Position numbers and translations under genes: made by a program. Below, piece by piece: positions 51,501-59,950 of a DNA stretch of 64,000 bases (its first letter is position 1; each line of letters opens with the position of its first letter). A model generated the notes under the pieces. The model was given only the letters and a program-made list of their open reading frames with translations, ran no database searches and was not told the origin of the DNA. The DNA comes from Pyrinomonadaceae bacterium (GTDB lineage: Bacteria; Acidobacteriota; Blastocatellia; Pyrinomonadales; Pyrinomonadaceae): assembly GCA_014380365.1 (NCBI GenBank), contig JACMJZ010000031.1, positions 286,591-350,590 of the forward strand, read 5' to 3'.

Positions 51501-52206
51501 AAATCGCCGCGCCTACGCCTATCTTTTGATTCCCGGCGAAGGGGAGCTTTCATCCATTGCCAAACGACGACTGGCAGCGATTCGAGAGTTTTCCGATTTG
51601 GGCGCGGGTTTTCGGATTGCCGCGCTTGACCTGGAACTACGCGGCGCGGGAAACCTTCTCGGCGGGCAACAGTCGGGCCACATGGACGCACTCGGATTTG
51701 ATCTTTACACGCAGATGCTGGAACGGACCGTGGCGGAATTGCGCGGCGAAGCGGTGGAAGACGAAACGAGCGTTTCCATCAACCTGGGCGTTGATGTAGC
51801 CATCCCCGATGAATATATCAACGATATGGGCCAGCGATTGAGAACCTACAAACGTGTTTCATCGTCTCGTGATGAAGACACGCTCGCTAACATCCGCAAG
51901 GAAACGCAGGATCGATATGGGCGCCTGCCCGAATCAGTCGAACAACTTTTTGGCTATGCGCGCTTGCGCCGGTTGGCGGAAGAAGTGGGCGTGCTTTCCA
52001 TAGACAAAACCGCCGACGGTGTGGCGCTGAAGTTTAGCGAAAAAGCTCGCATTTCACCCGAAAAGCTAGGCGCCTTTGTGAGCGACAGAGTTGGCAGGGT
52101 TTTCACTCCGACCGGAGTTTTACGGTTGAATCTCAACGAGGATGAGCAGGACCGGGTGCTTGACACAGTCTATGACGCGTTGCTCGAACTCCGGTTAGAC
52201 GGCTAG
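48523..52206 (+). CDS. mfd: Transcription-repair coupling factor Mfd
   Basis: 1227 residues. UvrB-homology region near the N-terminus, an RNA-polymerase-interacting (CarD-like) domain with RIDDYVVHVDHGIGRFGGLQ, a RecG-like motor with Walker A LLCGDVGYGKTEVAMRA and DEAD-like VVVDEEQRFGV, and translocation motifs LSATPIPRTLNMSLSGLRDM and GRVGRSNRRAYAYLLIP. It removes RNA polymerase stalled at DNA lesions and recruits UvrA. Codons 539-548 (GRRQAADGRK-like) are encoded by a dispersed repeat (50138-50166), just before the CarD-like domain, in a normally variable linker. The start is the first ATG; no convincing Shine-Dalgarno. Confidence 0.95.
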   Translation: MSRTIQTTNDLQSALQRLTETAEFKRIVAEINRGARVMSISSLIASSARALVLGALQRETGKTFAIVTQANRDLETWESDIRFWYCALSGKKHCKNEVLILPASESDPYAGSSPHPETLERRALTLWHLARHTQDFVLLTGRALARRTVSPEEMLQAGSVLARNQNQSPEELVERLLAAGYIREDPVGAVGEFSMRGGIVDVWSPGQESPARIEFFGDEVDSIRTFDPETQLSTSQLKSIEIVPMRELTVHGDDFRLWAMAARERWSDERYARALRDRTEFAEEGEAFAGWEWLMPIVRERSATIFDYLKDAVLVVDEPSALDSYLGEAYQTLADRNAETDDADDIAVRPEELYLTAEELRAKLNERQRIELRMLGRAAAELDQGVGLDAEAPKIQLGRTRSVRQQLFLFPVAEPATEVEWRTQSARKYHGRIADLAADLVAERETGTTSLFVLPSLGVAERVAEILAEYEIDAKLRLVEDSGETSGASGISTPQMIVTVGRLSGGFEMPAAQLSVHLESDLFDEAGSQSLERRAPGANGRRQAADGRKRKSKTAAFLSDFRDLRIDDYVVHVDHGIGRFGGLQTLNLGDRSGEFMLLFYLEDAKLYVPVERMDLVQRFSSAEGHQPALDRLGGLGWLKTKARAKRAMRDMADELLRLYAERKLVGGFAFAADTPWQQEFEDGFEYVLTPDQETAIEDVKHDMEEPTPMDRLLCGDVGYGKTEVAMRAAFKAVMEGKQAAVLTPTTVLAYQHYDTFRTRFAPFPVKIELLSRFRSTKEQKEISKRVEAGDVDVVIGTHRLLSKDVKFKELGIVVVDEEQRFGVAHKERLKQLKKRVDVLTLSATPIPRTLNMSLSGLRDMSLIETPPRDRLAIQTQVVQFSENVIKSAIELELGRGGQVFLIHNRVETIETIAALVKRLVPQARLAVGHGQMNEKEMERVMLDFIEHKYDVLVATTIIENGIDIPRANTIIINRADQYGLSQLYQLRGRVGRSNRRAYAYLLIPGEGELSSIAKRRLAAIREFSDLGAGFRIAALDLELRGAGNLLGGQQSGHMDALGFDLYTQMLERTVAELRGEAVEDETSVSINLGVDVAIPDEYINDMGQRLRTYKRVSSSRDEDTLANIRKETQDRYGRLPESVEQLFGYARLRRLAEEVGVLSIDKTADGVALKFSEKARISPEKLGAFVSDRVGRVFTPTGVLRLNLNEDEQDRVLDTVYDALLELRLDG
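50138..50166. repeat. GGCAGACGGCAGG (family G) copy inside mfd
   Basis: ACGGCAGACGGCAGGCGGCA then GACGGCAGG: the same unit as 42241-42270. It keeps frame and adds an Arg/Gln/Ala/Gly/Asp stretch between the UvrB-like region and the CarD-like domain. Confidence 0.7.
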
Positions 52207-52285
52207 AATCAAACCAATTGAAGTGCTGAGGACTGAGAACTGAGTGCTGATGACAATTTGTTGTTTACGTTATTAGGAGCAATTT

Positions 52286-53431
52286 ATGAAAGTTAAATTT
52301 AGCCCGCTCGCCGCTGCGAGTGTTTTTGTTTTGGCAGTATTGATCTCATCCGCCACGACCGTCTTCGCCCAGGAGGGTGAATTGCAGGTTGTTGACGAAG
52401 TTATTGCGCAAATAAACGACGATGTGCTGACGCTTTCGCGCTTGAAGCTCGAATCCAAAGAGCGCGTGGAGGCTATGAAGCAGAATGGCATGCCTGAACA
52501 ACAGGCCAAAGACGCGGTGAGCAAGAAACAGGCGGAGCTTATCGCCACACTCGTTAACGAGACGCTGCTAATGCAGCGAGGGAAGGAATTGGATCTTGCG
52601 AGTGAAGTGGAAGCGGAGGTCAACCGCCGCATGCTCGAAGTGGCCAAAGAGCAGGGCATCGACACCATTGAAAAACTGGATGCAGCTATGCGTGCGAGTG
52701 GGGTCGATCCCGTGGCGACGCGCCAGACGTTGCGAACTGAGATCATGAAGCAGGCCGTCATTCAGCAGGAAGTGGATCGCAAGATCTTCTTCGGCCTGAC
52801 GGTGGACGAAGTTAAGAAATACTTCGATGCGAATCAGGATAAGTTTCGCAAACCTGAAAACGTGACGCTGTCCGAGATTTTTCTTAGTTCAGCGGGCAAG
52901 AACGAGGCCGAGGTGAAAGCTCGAGCGAATGCTTTGGTGGTGCAGTTGCGCGCGGGCGCAGATTTTGCATCGCTGGCGGCCACAAATTCAGAGCGTGAGC
53001 TAAACGGTGTTCGCATCTCGCAGCAAAACAAAGGCAAGGTGGGAACGTTTGAAGTTCCGAACCTTCGCGAAGACATCGCAGCTTCGGTGAAGAATGTGAA
53101 GGTTGGGGGCGTCAGCGAACCGCTTCGCAGTAATGATGGCTACCAAATCCTTCGAGTGGATGAACGCACCAGCGCCGGCACGTCTGCGACCTTTAACGAG
53201 AATCGCGTGCGCGAAGCCATCACGATGGAGCGCACCGAGAAGGCGCGTGAAGAATATTTGCAGAATCTGCGTAATGAGGCGTACATCAAGATAGCCGAGA
53301 GCTATCGTGCTGCGGTGCTGCCGCTCCTGAAGATCAAGGAAGAAGTGATTGCAGAAGGCGGTCTGAGCGAGCCAAAGCCGGAAGAGAAAAAGAAAAAAGG
53401 AAGATTCCTGGGAATCTTTCCAAAGCCCTAG
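52286..53431 (+). CDS. SurA-like periplasmic peptidyl-prolyl isomerase/chaperone
   Basis: 381 residues with signal peptide (ASVFVLAVLISSATTVFAQE). AGGAG 6 bases before ATG. SurA N-terminal helices (VIAQINDDVLTLSRLKLES and KDAVSKKQAELIATLVNETL), then one PpiC-type parvulin domain (about residues 190-290, LSEIFLSSAGKNEAEVKARA and SNDGYQILRVDERTSA) and a basic C-terminus. SurA-type proteins escort outer-membrane proteins through the periplasm. E. coli SurA has two parvulin domains; this has one, as in many other phyla. A repeat of ACTGAG/CTGATG units lies between mfd and this gene (52220-52252). Confidence 0.9.
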   Translation: MKVKFSPLAAASVFVLAVLISSATTVFAQEGELQVVDEVIAQINDDVLTLSRLKLESKERVEAMKQNGMPEQQAKDAVSKKQAELIATLVNETLLMQRGKELDLASEVEAEVNRRMLEVAKEQGIDTIEKLDAAMRASGVDPVATRQTLRTEIMKQAVIQQEVDRKIFFGLTVDEVKKYFDANQDKFRKPENVTLSEIFLSSAGKNEAEVKARANALVVQLRAGADFASLAATNSERELNGVRISQQNKGKVGTFEVPNLREDIAASVKNVKVGGVSEPLRSNDGYQILRVDERTSAGTSATFNENRVREAITMERTEKAREEYLQNLRNEAYIKIAESYRAAVLPLLKIKEEVIAEGGLSEPKPEEKKKKGRFLGIFPKP

Positions 53432-53467
53432 TTGGTTCGGGAGCTGCGTGTGGCGGAAGCCGCAAGC

Positions 53468-53555
53468 AGAAGCCCGCGCGTTAGCAAGGGCCCTGCCACT
53501 GTCGCTTTCCGCAGGCGCGGATTAGAAGAGAGCCCTTGCTAACGCGCGGACTTCT
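53468..53555. repeat. GCGCGTTAGCAAGGGC inverted repeat
   Basis: A 24-base left arm AGAAGCCCGCGCGTTAGCAA (continuing GGGC; 53468-53491) and right arm GCCCTTGCTAACGCGCGGAC (continuing TTCT; 53532-53555), complementary with one mismatch. It sits between the SurA-like stop and the S4 gene start and is another of the dispersed elements. Confidence 0.85.
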
Positions 53556-53589
53556 GCCAGAATCGGGCTTTCGCCAGAGCGTTTTTGAA

Positions 53590-53859
53590 ATGCGCCTCGA
53601 CCTTTTCCTCAAAGCGAGCCGTCTCTGTTCTCGACGCACGATAGCCCAAAAGATTTGCGAGGCAGGTCGCGTTTCAGTTAACGGTAGTTCGGCCAAGTCT
53701 TCCCATACGGTCAAAGCAGGTGACGAGATTCTCATCCGTCGCCATGATAAATTAATCACATTGCGCGTTCTGTCCGTCCCTACCGCGCGTCAAACTTCGC
53801 GAGAAGAGGCCAGCGCTTTGTATGAAGTAGTCAGCGAAGAACTGCTAGACGAGGATTAG
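53590..53859 (+). CDS. RNA-binding S4-domain protein
   Basis: 89 residues from ATG 53590; an upstream in-frame start at 53536 would begin inside the repeat and is rejected. The S4 domain is RLDLFLKASRLCSRRTIAQK then ICEAGRVSVNGSSAK and VKAGDEILIR, an HslR-type heat-shock/ribosome-associated fold. Such proteins bind stem-loop RNA, for example stalled-ribosome nascent chain complexes. A long REPIN-like repeat follows 8 bp after the stop. Confidence 0.88.
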   Translation: MRLDLFLKASRLCSRRTIAQKICEAGRVSVNGSSAKSSHTVKAGDEILIRRHDKLITLRVLSVPTARQTSREEASALYEVVSEELLDED

Positions 53860-53866
53860 CGGCAAC

Positions 53867-54007
53867 AATAAATCAGAACCGGGAGCGGTAGCGACTGGGT
53901 AAGTTTTGTCAACCCAAAGCGGGAACGGGCTAGGTAGAAGCAGTTTTCGCCGTTAATGATGACGCTGGTCGAGACCCGGTCGCTACCGCTCCCGGTTCTG
54001 ATTTATT
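53867..54007. repeat. REPIN-like pair of family A arms
   Basis: AATAAATCAGAACCGGGAGC (53867-53886 onwards, arm to 53900) and the complementary ACCCGGTCGCTACCGCTCCC (53974-53993, arm to 54007 ending GGTTCTGATTTATT). The 34-base arms differ at one base; the loop is 73 bases. Similar pairs are at 17943-18070 and 59951-60047. Confidence 0.85.
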
Positions 54008-54051
54008 CTGGCGGCGTAATGGCGCGCACCTCGACACACAACTCCCTAGCC

Positions 54052-54687
54052 ATGAAACAGAACGTTCTCTTAATTGTCTTTCTCGCATTCGCGTGCAACC
54101 TTGCGTGCAGCCAGCGGGCGAGTTTAGCCGGGGCACCGACCGCGCAGCCAACACTTCGCGCAGCTGAAAGTCAGCCGAGTGTTCCCCAACCGCTTCATCA
54201 AGACGCCGCCCTAAAGCTCCCGCTGAAGAATCCGCGCATCGTTGTGTTGAAAAGCAAGCGACGTTTGGAACTCTACTCAGATGGCGCACTGGTTCGGAGT
54301 TATAAAATCGGCCTGGGCCTTAATCCCGTTCCGGACAAGCAGCGCCAGGGCGACCGCGCCACTCCAGAAGGCGAGTTCTACGTGTTCACTAAAAACGATA
54401 AGAGCGCCTTCTACCTGTCGTTGGGAATCAGCTATCCAAATATTGAAGACGCGGAGCGCGGACTGCGCGACGGTTTGATTTCACGCGGCGTTCATGACGC
54501 AATCGTGAAAGCAATCAAACGAAAAGCTACGCCGCCGCAGAACACCGCCCTGGGTGGCGACATCTACATCCATGGAAACGGCGCGGGCAGCGATTGGACA
54601 TGGGGCTGCGTGGCGTTGGAGAATGAGGATGTAAAGGAACTTTTCAATGCCACACCGGTCGGAACACCGGTAACGATCAAACCCTGA
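54052..54687 (+). CDS. L,D-transpeptidase (YkuD), probable lipoprotein
   Basis: 211 residues from ATG 54052. MKQNVLLIVFLAFACNLACS is a lipoprotein signal with a LAC lipobox; ATG 54019 upstream would also fit but the lipobox favours 54052. YkuD domain (about residues 60-211): strand RLELYSDGALVRSYKIGLGL, TPEGEFYVFTKN and catalytic HGNGAGSDWTWGCVALENED with the nucleophile Cys. These enzymes make 3-3 peptidoglycan cross-links or attach lipoproteins. The loop between His and Cys is slightly different from the usual SxGC. dusB begins 4 bp downstream. Confidence 0.88.
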   Translation: MKQNVLLIVFLAFACNLACSQRASLAGAPTAQPTLRAAESQPSVPQPLHQDAALKLPLKNPRIVVLKSKRRLELYSDGALVRSYKIGLGLNPVPDKQRQGDRATPEGEFYVFTKNDKSAFYLSLGISYPNIEDAERGLRDGLISRGVHDAIVKAIKRKATPPQNTALGGDIYIHGNGAGSDWTWGCVALENEDVKELFNATPVGTPVTIKP

Positions 54688-54691
54688 CATC

Positions 54692-55759
54692 ATGACGCCG
54701 GAGATTAAGCCATTCAAAATTCGTGACATCGAGATCAGTCCGCCGTTGATTCTTTCACCGATGGCGGGCGTCACCGATGTTTCGTTTCGGCGTTTGCTGA
54801 AGCGATGCGGTGGTGTGGGCCTGACTGTCTCGGAGTTTATTTCCGTGGAAGGGTTGACGCGCAACAATCCGAAATCAAAACGGCAGATGCGTTTCTACAC
54901 CGATGAGCGGCCTTTTGCCGCCCAGATTTTTGGTGGACAACCAGAGCGCATGCGCATGGCAGCGGAGATGGCGGAGGAAGTCGGCGCAGACATTCTGGAT
55001 ATCAACTGCGGGTGTCCGGCGCCAAAGGTGGTGAAGCATGGCGGCGGTTCAGGTTTGCTGAGGGACCACGAGCGGCTCGAGACAATTCTCAAAGAGATCA
55101 AAAAAGCGATCACCATTCCTTTGACGATCAAGATTCGCGCGGGTTTTTACGATCACACGATCAATGCCGTCGAGACAGCGAAGCTGGCCGAAGCCTGCGG
55201 CGTCGAGCACATTGCTTTGCACGGACGTACGAAGGAACAGGGTTATCGTGGATTGGCAAACTGGGATCTGGTGAAGCAGATCAAGGAGACTGTCAGTGTG
55301 CCAGTGTCAGGGAGCGGTGACATCACAACCATTGACCAGGCCTTCGCGCGTTTTCGTGAGACGGGCTGCGATGGCGTGTTGATTGGGCGTGGCGGAATGG
55401 CGAACCCCTGGATCTTCCGTCAGATTGAAGACACGATGCACGGTCGCGAAGTGTTTCAGCCAACGCTTGCGGACAAACGCGCGCTGCTGCTCGAGTATTT
55501 TGACATGCTGCGCGAAGACATGCCCATCACTCCGGCGATTAATCGCATGAAACAACTGGCGGGACAGTTCACGCGTGGGCTGGTTGGCGGCGCATTGTTT
55601 CGCACCTCTCTTTATCACTCACACTCAGTAGACGAAATCCTCAACCGCATCGAAGAATATTTCACGGCTATCGAGGCTGGCCTGCCTTACGTCGGCGAAG
55701 GTGCGCCGATCGAAGAAGCGCCCGAGCTCGACTCCTGTGAAGCCGCCACCGTTTCCTAG
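54692..55759 (+). CDS. dusB: tRNA-dihydrouridine synthase
   Basis: 355 residues. The Dus TIM barrel: SPMAGVTDVSFRRLLKRCGG (FMN), AAQIFGGQPERMRMAAEMAE, NCGCPAPKVVKHGGGSGLLR with the catalytic Cys, LTIKIRAGF, and a GRGGMANPW phosphate loop. It reduces uridine in the D-loop of tRNAs using NADPH; DusB type by length. It is transcribed from the transpeptidase gene side with 4 bp between them and ends head-on to a minus-strand gene via a long inverted repeat. Confidence 0.94.
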   Translation: MTPEIKPFKIRDIEISPPLILSPMAGVTDVSFRRLLKRCGGVGLTVSEFISVEGLTRNNPKSKRQMRFYTDERPFAAQIFGGQPERMRMAAEMAEEVGADILDINCGCPAPKVVKHGGGSGLLRDHERLETILKEIKKAITIPLTIKIRAGFYDHTINAVETAKLAEACGVEHIALHGRTKEQGYRGLANWDLVKQIKETVSVPVSGSGDITTIDQAFARFRETGCDGVLIGRGGMANPWIFRQIEDTMHGREVFQPTLADKRALLLEYFDMLREDMPITPAINRMKQLAGQFTRGLVGGALFRTSLYHSHSVDEILNRIEEYFTAIEAGLPYVGEGAPIEEAPELDSCEAATVS

Positions 55760-55779
55760 CAAGACCTGAAAACAAATAC

Positions 55780-55852
55780 GATCCACGGAACCACACGAAG
55801 TCGCACGAAAAAGGAGGTCTTGTTCGTGTTGCTTCGTGTGATTTAGTGGATC
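55780..55852. repeat. CACGAAGTCGCACGAA inverted repeat, possible bidirectional terminator
   Basis: GATCCACGGAACCACACGAA then GTCGCACGAA (55780-55809) and TTCGTGTTGCTTCGTGTGAT then TTAGTGGATC (55823-55852) form a 30-base imperfect stem, followed by GCCTTTTTG. It lies between convergent dusB and the second transpeptidase. Confidence 0.75.
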
Positions 55853-55889
55853 GCCTTTTTGCCTCTTTGTAGTTGAGCGCGTCCGAGGT

Positions 55890-57329
55890 TTAGCGAGCCG
55901 AAGCAACGGCCGCAGTACTCTTCGGCTTCGGCGCAGGTTTTCCAGCGCCCGTATCGAAATTCACGGCCGATGGGTAACCTTTCCCCTTCAGCGCCGCGAG
56001 CTCAATTACAACTTCCTTCTGATTCTTGCCGATTGGTTTCGCAGCCGGCTTCTTTGCTTCCGCAACCACAGGTTTCTTCTCTGCCGTGTCTGCAACTGCG
56101 GAACCCCTTGGCGATGATGCCGGAGTTGACTTACTCGCAGCCACAGCGATCTTCGGATTTCGCGACATGGCATTCAGTGTAAACAACACCTGCGTTCGTT
56201 CTGCCTCAGTGAAGTCGTCCAAACTGGCGCCGTGCGCCTCCAACACTGCCCGCAAGTTCTCTTCCGTGTTCGTGTCCTGGTCGTAGACATCACGGTAGAT
56301 ATGGAGTTTGCCGTCTTCAACCACGATAGTTTCATAACGCAGCTCAACCGGGACGGTCTGGCCTAACTTAACGACCTTTGTTTTAGTCTTGTCTGCAAAG
56401 TATGACTTAAACGCTGCGTCGGAAATCTCGCTGCCGGCGACCTGGGCCAGTAGTTTGGAAAAATCCTGCACTTGCGGCGAGGTCAGTCCGACGCAACCGT
56501 GCGAAGCAAAGGTTCCGAGTTTAGCCGGCGACTTCCCGCCATGAATAAGCGACGGCGAACCGATGGGAATCTTGATTGGGCCCAGCGGGTTTAGCTTGCT
56601 GCCCGCGGCCACTTTCTCGCCGACGTTGACATTTTTCATCTTAGCCACCCAGGGTTCATCAGGCGGCGTCCAGGTGGGATTAAAAATGATTGTTTCCGCT
56701 TTCCTTAATCCGGTCGGCAGCGGAAAATCAGGATAGCCAATGCCGATCTTGTACGACTTCACCAGCGAGCCATTCTGGAAAACGTCCATGCGATAGGCGG
56801 GAATATTCACCACGACGCGCGTGTCTTTCGGCACTGCGTTTGGCGCCGCCTTCACTGGGGCTTCGGCAGGATTCTCTTTGTTCTCGCCGCCCTTGGCCCA
56901 GTATTCGCGGGCCAGGTCAAAAAGCGCATCAGCTTTTTGCTCACCAATGATGCCGCGAATTGATTCCACCGCCCGCTGGCGCGACTGCTCGGCGGTGCCG
57001 CTCGTTCCTTCAGCAGTTGTTTCGCGCAGCTTCGCGACCTCGTCTGCCGCGACCTTCCTGAGTTGGGCGATCTGATCATCGGTCAGATCAACCTTCGATT
57101 TAAGATTTGACTTAAACGCGTCATCGGAAAGCAACGCGTCAAGCACGGGCAACGTTACGGGTATTGCGACGCTGACCTTGTCGGCTGGCGAGGCTGATGC
57201 GGGCGGCGATGGACTGCCCGCGGGTGTGACGGAATTGGTGTTACTGGCAGGCTCGACGGCGCAGCCTGCGACAGCAACAATTGAAACTGCTATGACCAGT
57301 GAAAGTGACGTATGCCTGATTAGGTTCAT
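55890..57329 (-). CDS. L,D-transpeptidase lipoprotein with long C-terminal Ala/Lys-rich tail
   Basis: 479 residues. Lipobox AVAGC in MNLIRHTSLSLVIAVSIVAV-A-GC. A helical region (about 60-150, DQIAQLRKVAADEVAKLRET) precedes a YkuD domain (about 185-330) with RVVVNIPAYRMDVFQNGSLV, SLIHGGKSPAKLGTFASHGC, catalytic His and Cys in place, and VGLTSPQV. The tail is Pro/Ala/Lys-rich and disordered. It modifies or cross-links peptidoglycan from the outer- or inner-membrane face. Together with the preceding transpeptidase and the M23 gene it forms a cell-wall cluster, though they are on different strands. Confidence 0.9.
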   Translation of the reverse strand: MNLIRHTSLSLVIAVSIVAVAGCAVEPASNTNSVTPAGSPSPPASASPADKVSVAIPVTLPVLDALLSDDAFKSNLKSKVDLTDDQIAQLRKVAADEVAKLRETTAEGTSGTAEQSRQRAVESIRGIIGEQKADALFDLAREYWAKGGENKENPAEAPVKAAPNAVPKDTRVVVNIPAYRMDVFQNGSLVKSYKIGIGYPDFPLPTGLRKAETIIFNPTWTPPDEPWVAKMKNVNVGEKVAAGSKLNPLGPIKIPIGSPSLIHGGKSPAKLGTFASHGCVGLTSPQVQDFSKLLAQVAGSEISDAAFKSYFADKTKTKVVKLGQTVPVELRYETIVVEDGKLHIYRDVYDQDTNTEENLRAVLEAHGASLDDFTEAERTQVLFTLNAMSRNPKIAVAASKSTPASSPRGSAVADTAEKKPVVAEAKKPAAKPIGKNQKEVVIELAALKGKGYPSAVNFDTGAGKPAPKPKSTAAVASAR

Positions 57330-57400
57330 GATGGAGTACCTCGCTTACGAATGTTGGATGTATGTGGGCTCTCGATTTTGCTTGTCACCCATTCCACTCG

Positions 57401-57652
57401 CTATTTCGCCCCCTTGGCTTTCGGAGTGGCTGATGCTGCAGGTGAAGGACTCGGGACAGGAGTCGCATTGGTTGCGGGAGCCTTCTCCGTCGGCGTGCTC
57501 GGGGAAGACGATGTCGCCGGCGTTGGGCTCGCGACCGTTGGGGTTGAATTAACAGCTGGCTCGGAAGCGCAACCGGCTGCAAGTAAGAGCGAAGAAAGTG
57601 TCAGAACCAAAAGTGCGGTGCGGCTAATTGCCTTCATGTTTCGAGTAGTCAT
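57401..57652 (-). CDS. Small Pro/Thr/Ser-rich lipoprotein
   Basis: 83 residues from ATG 57652 (GAGG 10 bases upstream; ATG 57637 five residues later is also possible). Lipobox LLAAGC (residues about 26-31 of the 57652 start), then a low-complexity Ala/Pro/Thr/Ser/Lys tail (TPTVASPTPATSSSPSTPTE). No fold expected. Its 3' end is 72 bp upstream of the transpeptidase lipoprotein on the same strand, so co-transcription is plausible; a spacer or cell-wall attachment role is possible. Confidence 0.6.
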   Translation of the reverse strand: MTTRNMKAISRTALLVLTLSSLLLAAGCASEPAVNSTPTVASPTPATSSSPSTPTEKAPATNATPVPSPSPAASATPKAKGAK

Positions 57653-57820
57653 TGTGTTTGTGCCTCGTTTCAGCAAGATTTGAAAAGCGAGACGATAATT
57701 GCTTGAGCGCTGATTAGTAGCAACGGGCGTTCCCACAGAAGTTTCGCGTGAATGGCCCAGTGAGGGTGCACGAAAATCCTCATTCGTCGACTGCGTTGCA
57801 CGATTAACGGACGGCGGTTC

Positions 57821-57902
57821 AGCTGGGAGCGCAGACATCCTGTCTGCCGTCGTTTCGCGAGCTTCACTCACGTTTGCGGGCAGGATGCCCGCGCTCCCAG
57901 CC
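57821..57902. repeat. Paired-hairpin repeat (family E), full copy
   Basis: Outer arms GCTGGGAGCGC (57821-57831) and GCGCTCCCAGC (57891-57901), inner hairpins CAGACA-tcc-TGTCTG and GGGCA-gga-TGCCC. It lies directly downstream of the M23 stop (minus strand). Confidence 0.85.
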
Positions 57903-57906
57903 GGTC

Positions 57907-58644
57907 TTATTTCCCGCGCAGGAGGGGATAAGGATTGATGTTCTTGCCCTCCCAGTAGCGTTTGGGATCGGCAAGGATGGCGATGGAAAAATGCAGATGG
58001 TAATTCCCGGCGCCGGCATTACCCGTATCGCCGACATAAGCGATTACCTCGCCTTGTCGGGCAACCTTGCCAACTGCGAGGCCGTCGGCATAGCGTTGAA
58101 GATGCGCGTAGTAGAACACTAACTTCTTGTCCGGACTCAGTTGGTAAACTGTTGTTCCGCCGCGTTCGCTTTGGAAAAGTCTAATGATCTCCCCATCGGT
58201 TGCCGCCAGCACTGGAGTTCCCGCGGGCGCCGGGATGTCGATTGCGTCGTGAACACGCCCTTCCGAGCGAGAGGCCGTAAACGTATCCAGCAATTGTTCA
58301 GGTTTCACACCGACGACGGGAATGATGAGTTTCAGTGTGCCGACAAAATTGGGCGAGAGACTCGCATCCTGCGAAGTCTGTTGGTCTCCAAGTAAAGCTT
58401 CCGGTTCCATCCTGGGATCCACTGGCGACTGGGTGGGAGCCGAACTTAACAGCTCTGATGGGGCAGCCGAGGGCGGTGGCGGCGTGGAAGCAGACTGGGC
58501 TGTCTCCTTTTGATTCCGATCAATTAGGGAAGCGCCGTCGCCGGATCGTCTGGCCCGAGCCCACACAAAGAGCGAGAGCGCCGTAAGGGTCACCCCAAAA
58601 ATCAGCAGCACACGAAGGCGTACGCGTGTAGCTGGACTTGCCAT
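57907..58644 (-). CDS. Membrane-anchored M23 (LytM) metallopeptidase
   Basis: 245 residues. Signal anchor (RLRVLLIFGVTLTALSLFVW), Pro/Ser-rich linker (about 45-95) and an M23 domain: zinc-binding VHDAIDIPAPAGTPVLAATD (His and Asp) and YHLHFSIAI. A YYAHLQ core supports an active zinc enzyme. It cleaves or remodels peptidoglycan in the periplasm. It starts 4 bp downstream of the NADH dehydrogenase stop on the same strand, so they form one transcript. Confidence 0.93.
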   Translation of the reverse strand: MASPATRVRLRVLLIFGVTLTALSLFVWARARRSGDGASLIDRNQKETAQSASTPPPPSAAPSELLSSAPTQSPVDPRMEPEALLGDQQTSQDASLSPNFVGTLKLIIPVVGVKPEQLLDTFTASRSEGRVHDAIDIPAPAGTPVLAATDGEIIRLFQSERGGTTVYQLSPDKKLVFYYAHLQRYADGLAVGKVARQGEVIAYVGDTGNAGAGNYHLHFSIAILADPKRYWEGKNINPYPLLRGK

Positions 58645-58648
58645 TCAA

Positions 58649-59887
58649 CTACCTCCGCGCTCCTAAAGGCAGGAGCGGCCGCGGCGTTGTTCCTTCAAAA
58701 AACCAGCTCGCGCCGACGCGCAGGCGATGATGCCAGGTGGGAAGCCGCGAAGTGTAAAGGGCAAAACGTGCCTGACGCGCGAGCGCGCCGCCGAACACTT
58801 TTCCGCCAGCAAGCACAGCAGCCCGCTCAGTTCCCAGGCTGACAGCCTCGCCGAGTTCTGCGAAGTGTTTTGTCTGCAACTCATCGCCGTCGAGAAGAGC
58901 TTTGATGTTTTTTGCGAGCAGGCCCGCCTGCTGAAGCGCCAGCTGGGCCGTACCGGCAAGCGTGGGGCTGGCATCGCTGAAGTGTGCGATGTCGCCGAGC
59001 GCAAAGACGTTCTCGTGAGCAGAGAGCTGCAGCGTGGGTTTGACCACGATCAGCCCGCGCGTGGTTTTTTCCACTTGAAGACTTTCGATCAAGGGACTAA
59101 CCCGCACGCCTCCAGTCCAAGCGACTGCCGCGGTTTCAATCTCAGTCTGCCGTCGATCGTGTTCGAACGTCAGCGTTTTCTCGCCCACGCGTACGACGCG
59201 AGTCAGGGTATGAACTTCGACATGGGACTTCAGGAGGGCATCTTCGACCAGCTCCCGGATCTCGTCGCCCATGCCGGGCACCACCTGGTCGCCCATCTCA
59301 ATAACCAGCACGCGAGGTTCGCCGCGAAGTGCGCGGCGCTTGAAGGCATCCCGCAGCAGATCAGCCATCTTTGTGGCCAGCTCAACGCCGCTGGCTCCCG
59401 CGCCCACAACAGCAAAAGTCAGCGCGCGCTGCGTGTCTTGCGGAGGCAGGTCGGGTGGAACGCTGTCAAGCGCATCAACCATTCGCAACCGCAGTCTATC
59501 GGCGTCGGCAATCTTGCGGAAGGGAATTGAGTATTCTTCTGCGCCTTCAACGCCGGCATAGTTGGACACACCGCCGACGCCCAGCACGAGCACGTCGTAC
59601 GCGAGCGGTGCGACTCGAGTTTTGAGAGACACTGTGTGCGCTTCGAGATTAATTCCGGCGACTTCGCCGTGAATGAAGTTTACGCTTTCGTCGAGCAGTT
59701 CCTTCTGGTTGGGCGCAATATGCCATTCCTCAACTTCGCCGCTTAGATACTCGTAAAGCATCGGCGTGAACAGAAAATGATCCTCGTTGCTGATGAGCGT
59801 CACTTCGCCCGCACCTGCGAGATCGAGAGCGGTAAAGAGTCCGCCAAAACCGCCGCCAACGATCACAATGCGCCTGTTGTTTGCCAT
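58649..59887 (-). CDS. ndh: Type II NADH dehydrogenase / NAD(P)-FAD oxidoreductase
   Basis: 412 residues from ATG 59887 (AAGGTGA before it; an upstream start at 59944 is less likely). FAD-binding RIVIVGGGFGGLFTALDLAG, NADH-binding FAVVGAGASGVELATKMADL, a second FAD motif ENVFALGDIAHF and a C-terminal amphipathic helix. NDH-2 enzymes are peripheral membrane, transfer electrons from NADH to quinone without proton pumping. The spacing between FAD and NAD domains is normal. It shares a transcript with the M23 gene. Confidence 0.93.
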   Translation of the reverse strand: MANNRRIVIVGGGFGGLFTALDLAGAGEVTLISNEDHFLFTPMLYEYLSGEVEEWHIAPNQKELLDESVNFIHGEVAGINLEAHTVSLKTRVAPLAYDVLVLGVGGVSNYAGVEGAEEYSIPFRKIADADRLRLRMVDALDSVPPDLPPQDTQRALTFAVVGAGASGVELATKMADLLRDAFKRRALRGEPRVLVIEMGDQVVPGMGDEIRELVEDALLKSHVEVHTLTRVVRVGEKTLTFEHDRRQTEIETAAVAWTGGVRVSPLIESLQVEKTTRGLIVVKPTLQLSAHENVFALGDIAHFSDASPTLAGTAQLALQQAGLLAKNIKALLDGDELQTKHFAELGEAVSLGTERAAVLAGGKVFGGALARQARFALYTSRLPTWHHRLRVGASWFFEGTTPRPLLPLGARR

Positions 59888-59950
59888 AGAATTCACCTTT
59901 GCTCGATTGCCAAAGATGGTAGCAGACCAGAGCGACGTGCGCATGCAGAC

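Noticed and set aside
58727..59530. 267-residue plus-strand frame opposite ndh
   Set aside because: Antisense of an intact FAD/NAD enzyme; no domain match, no ribosome binding site.
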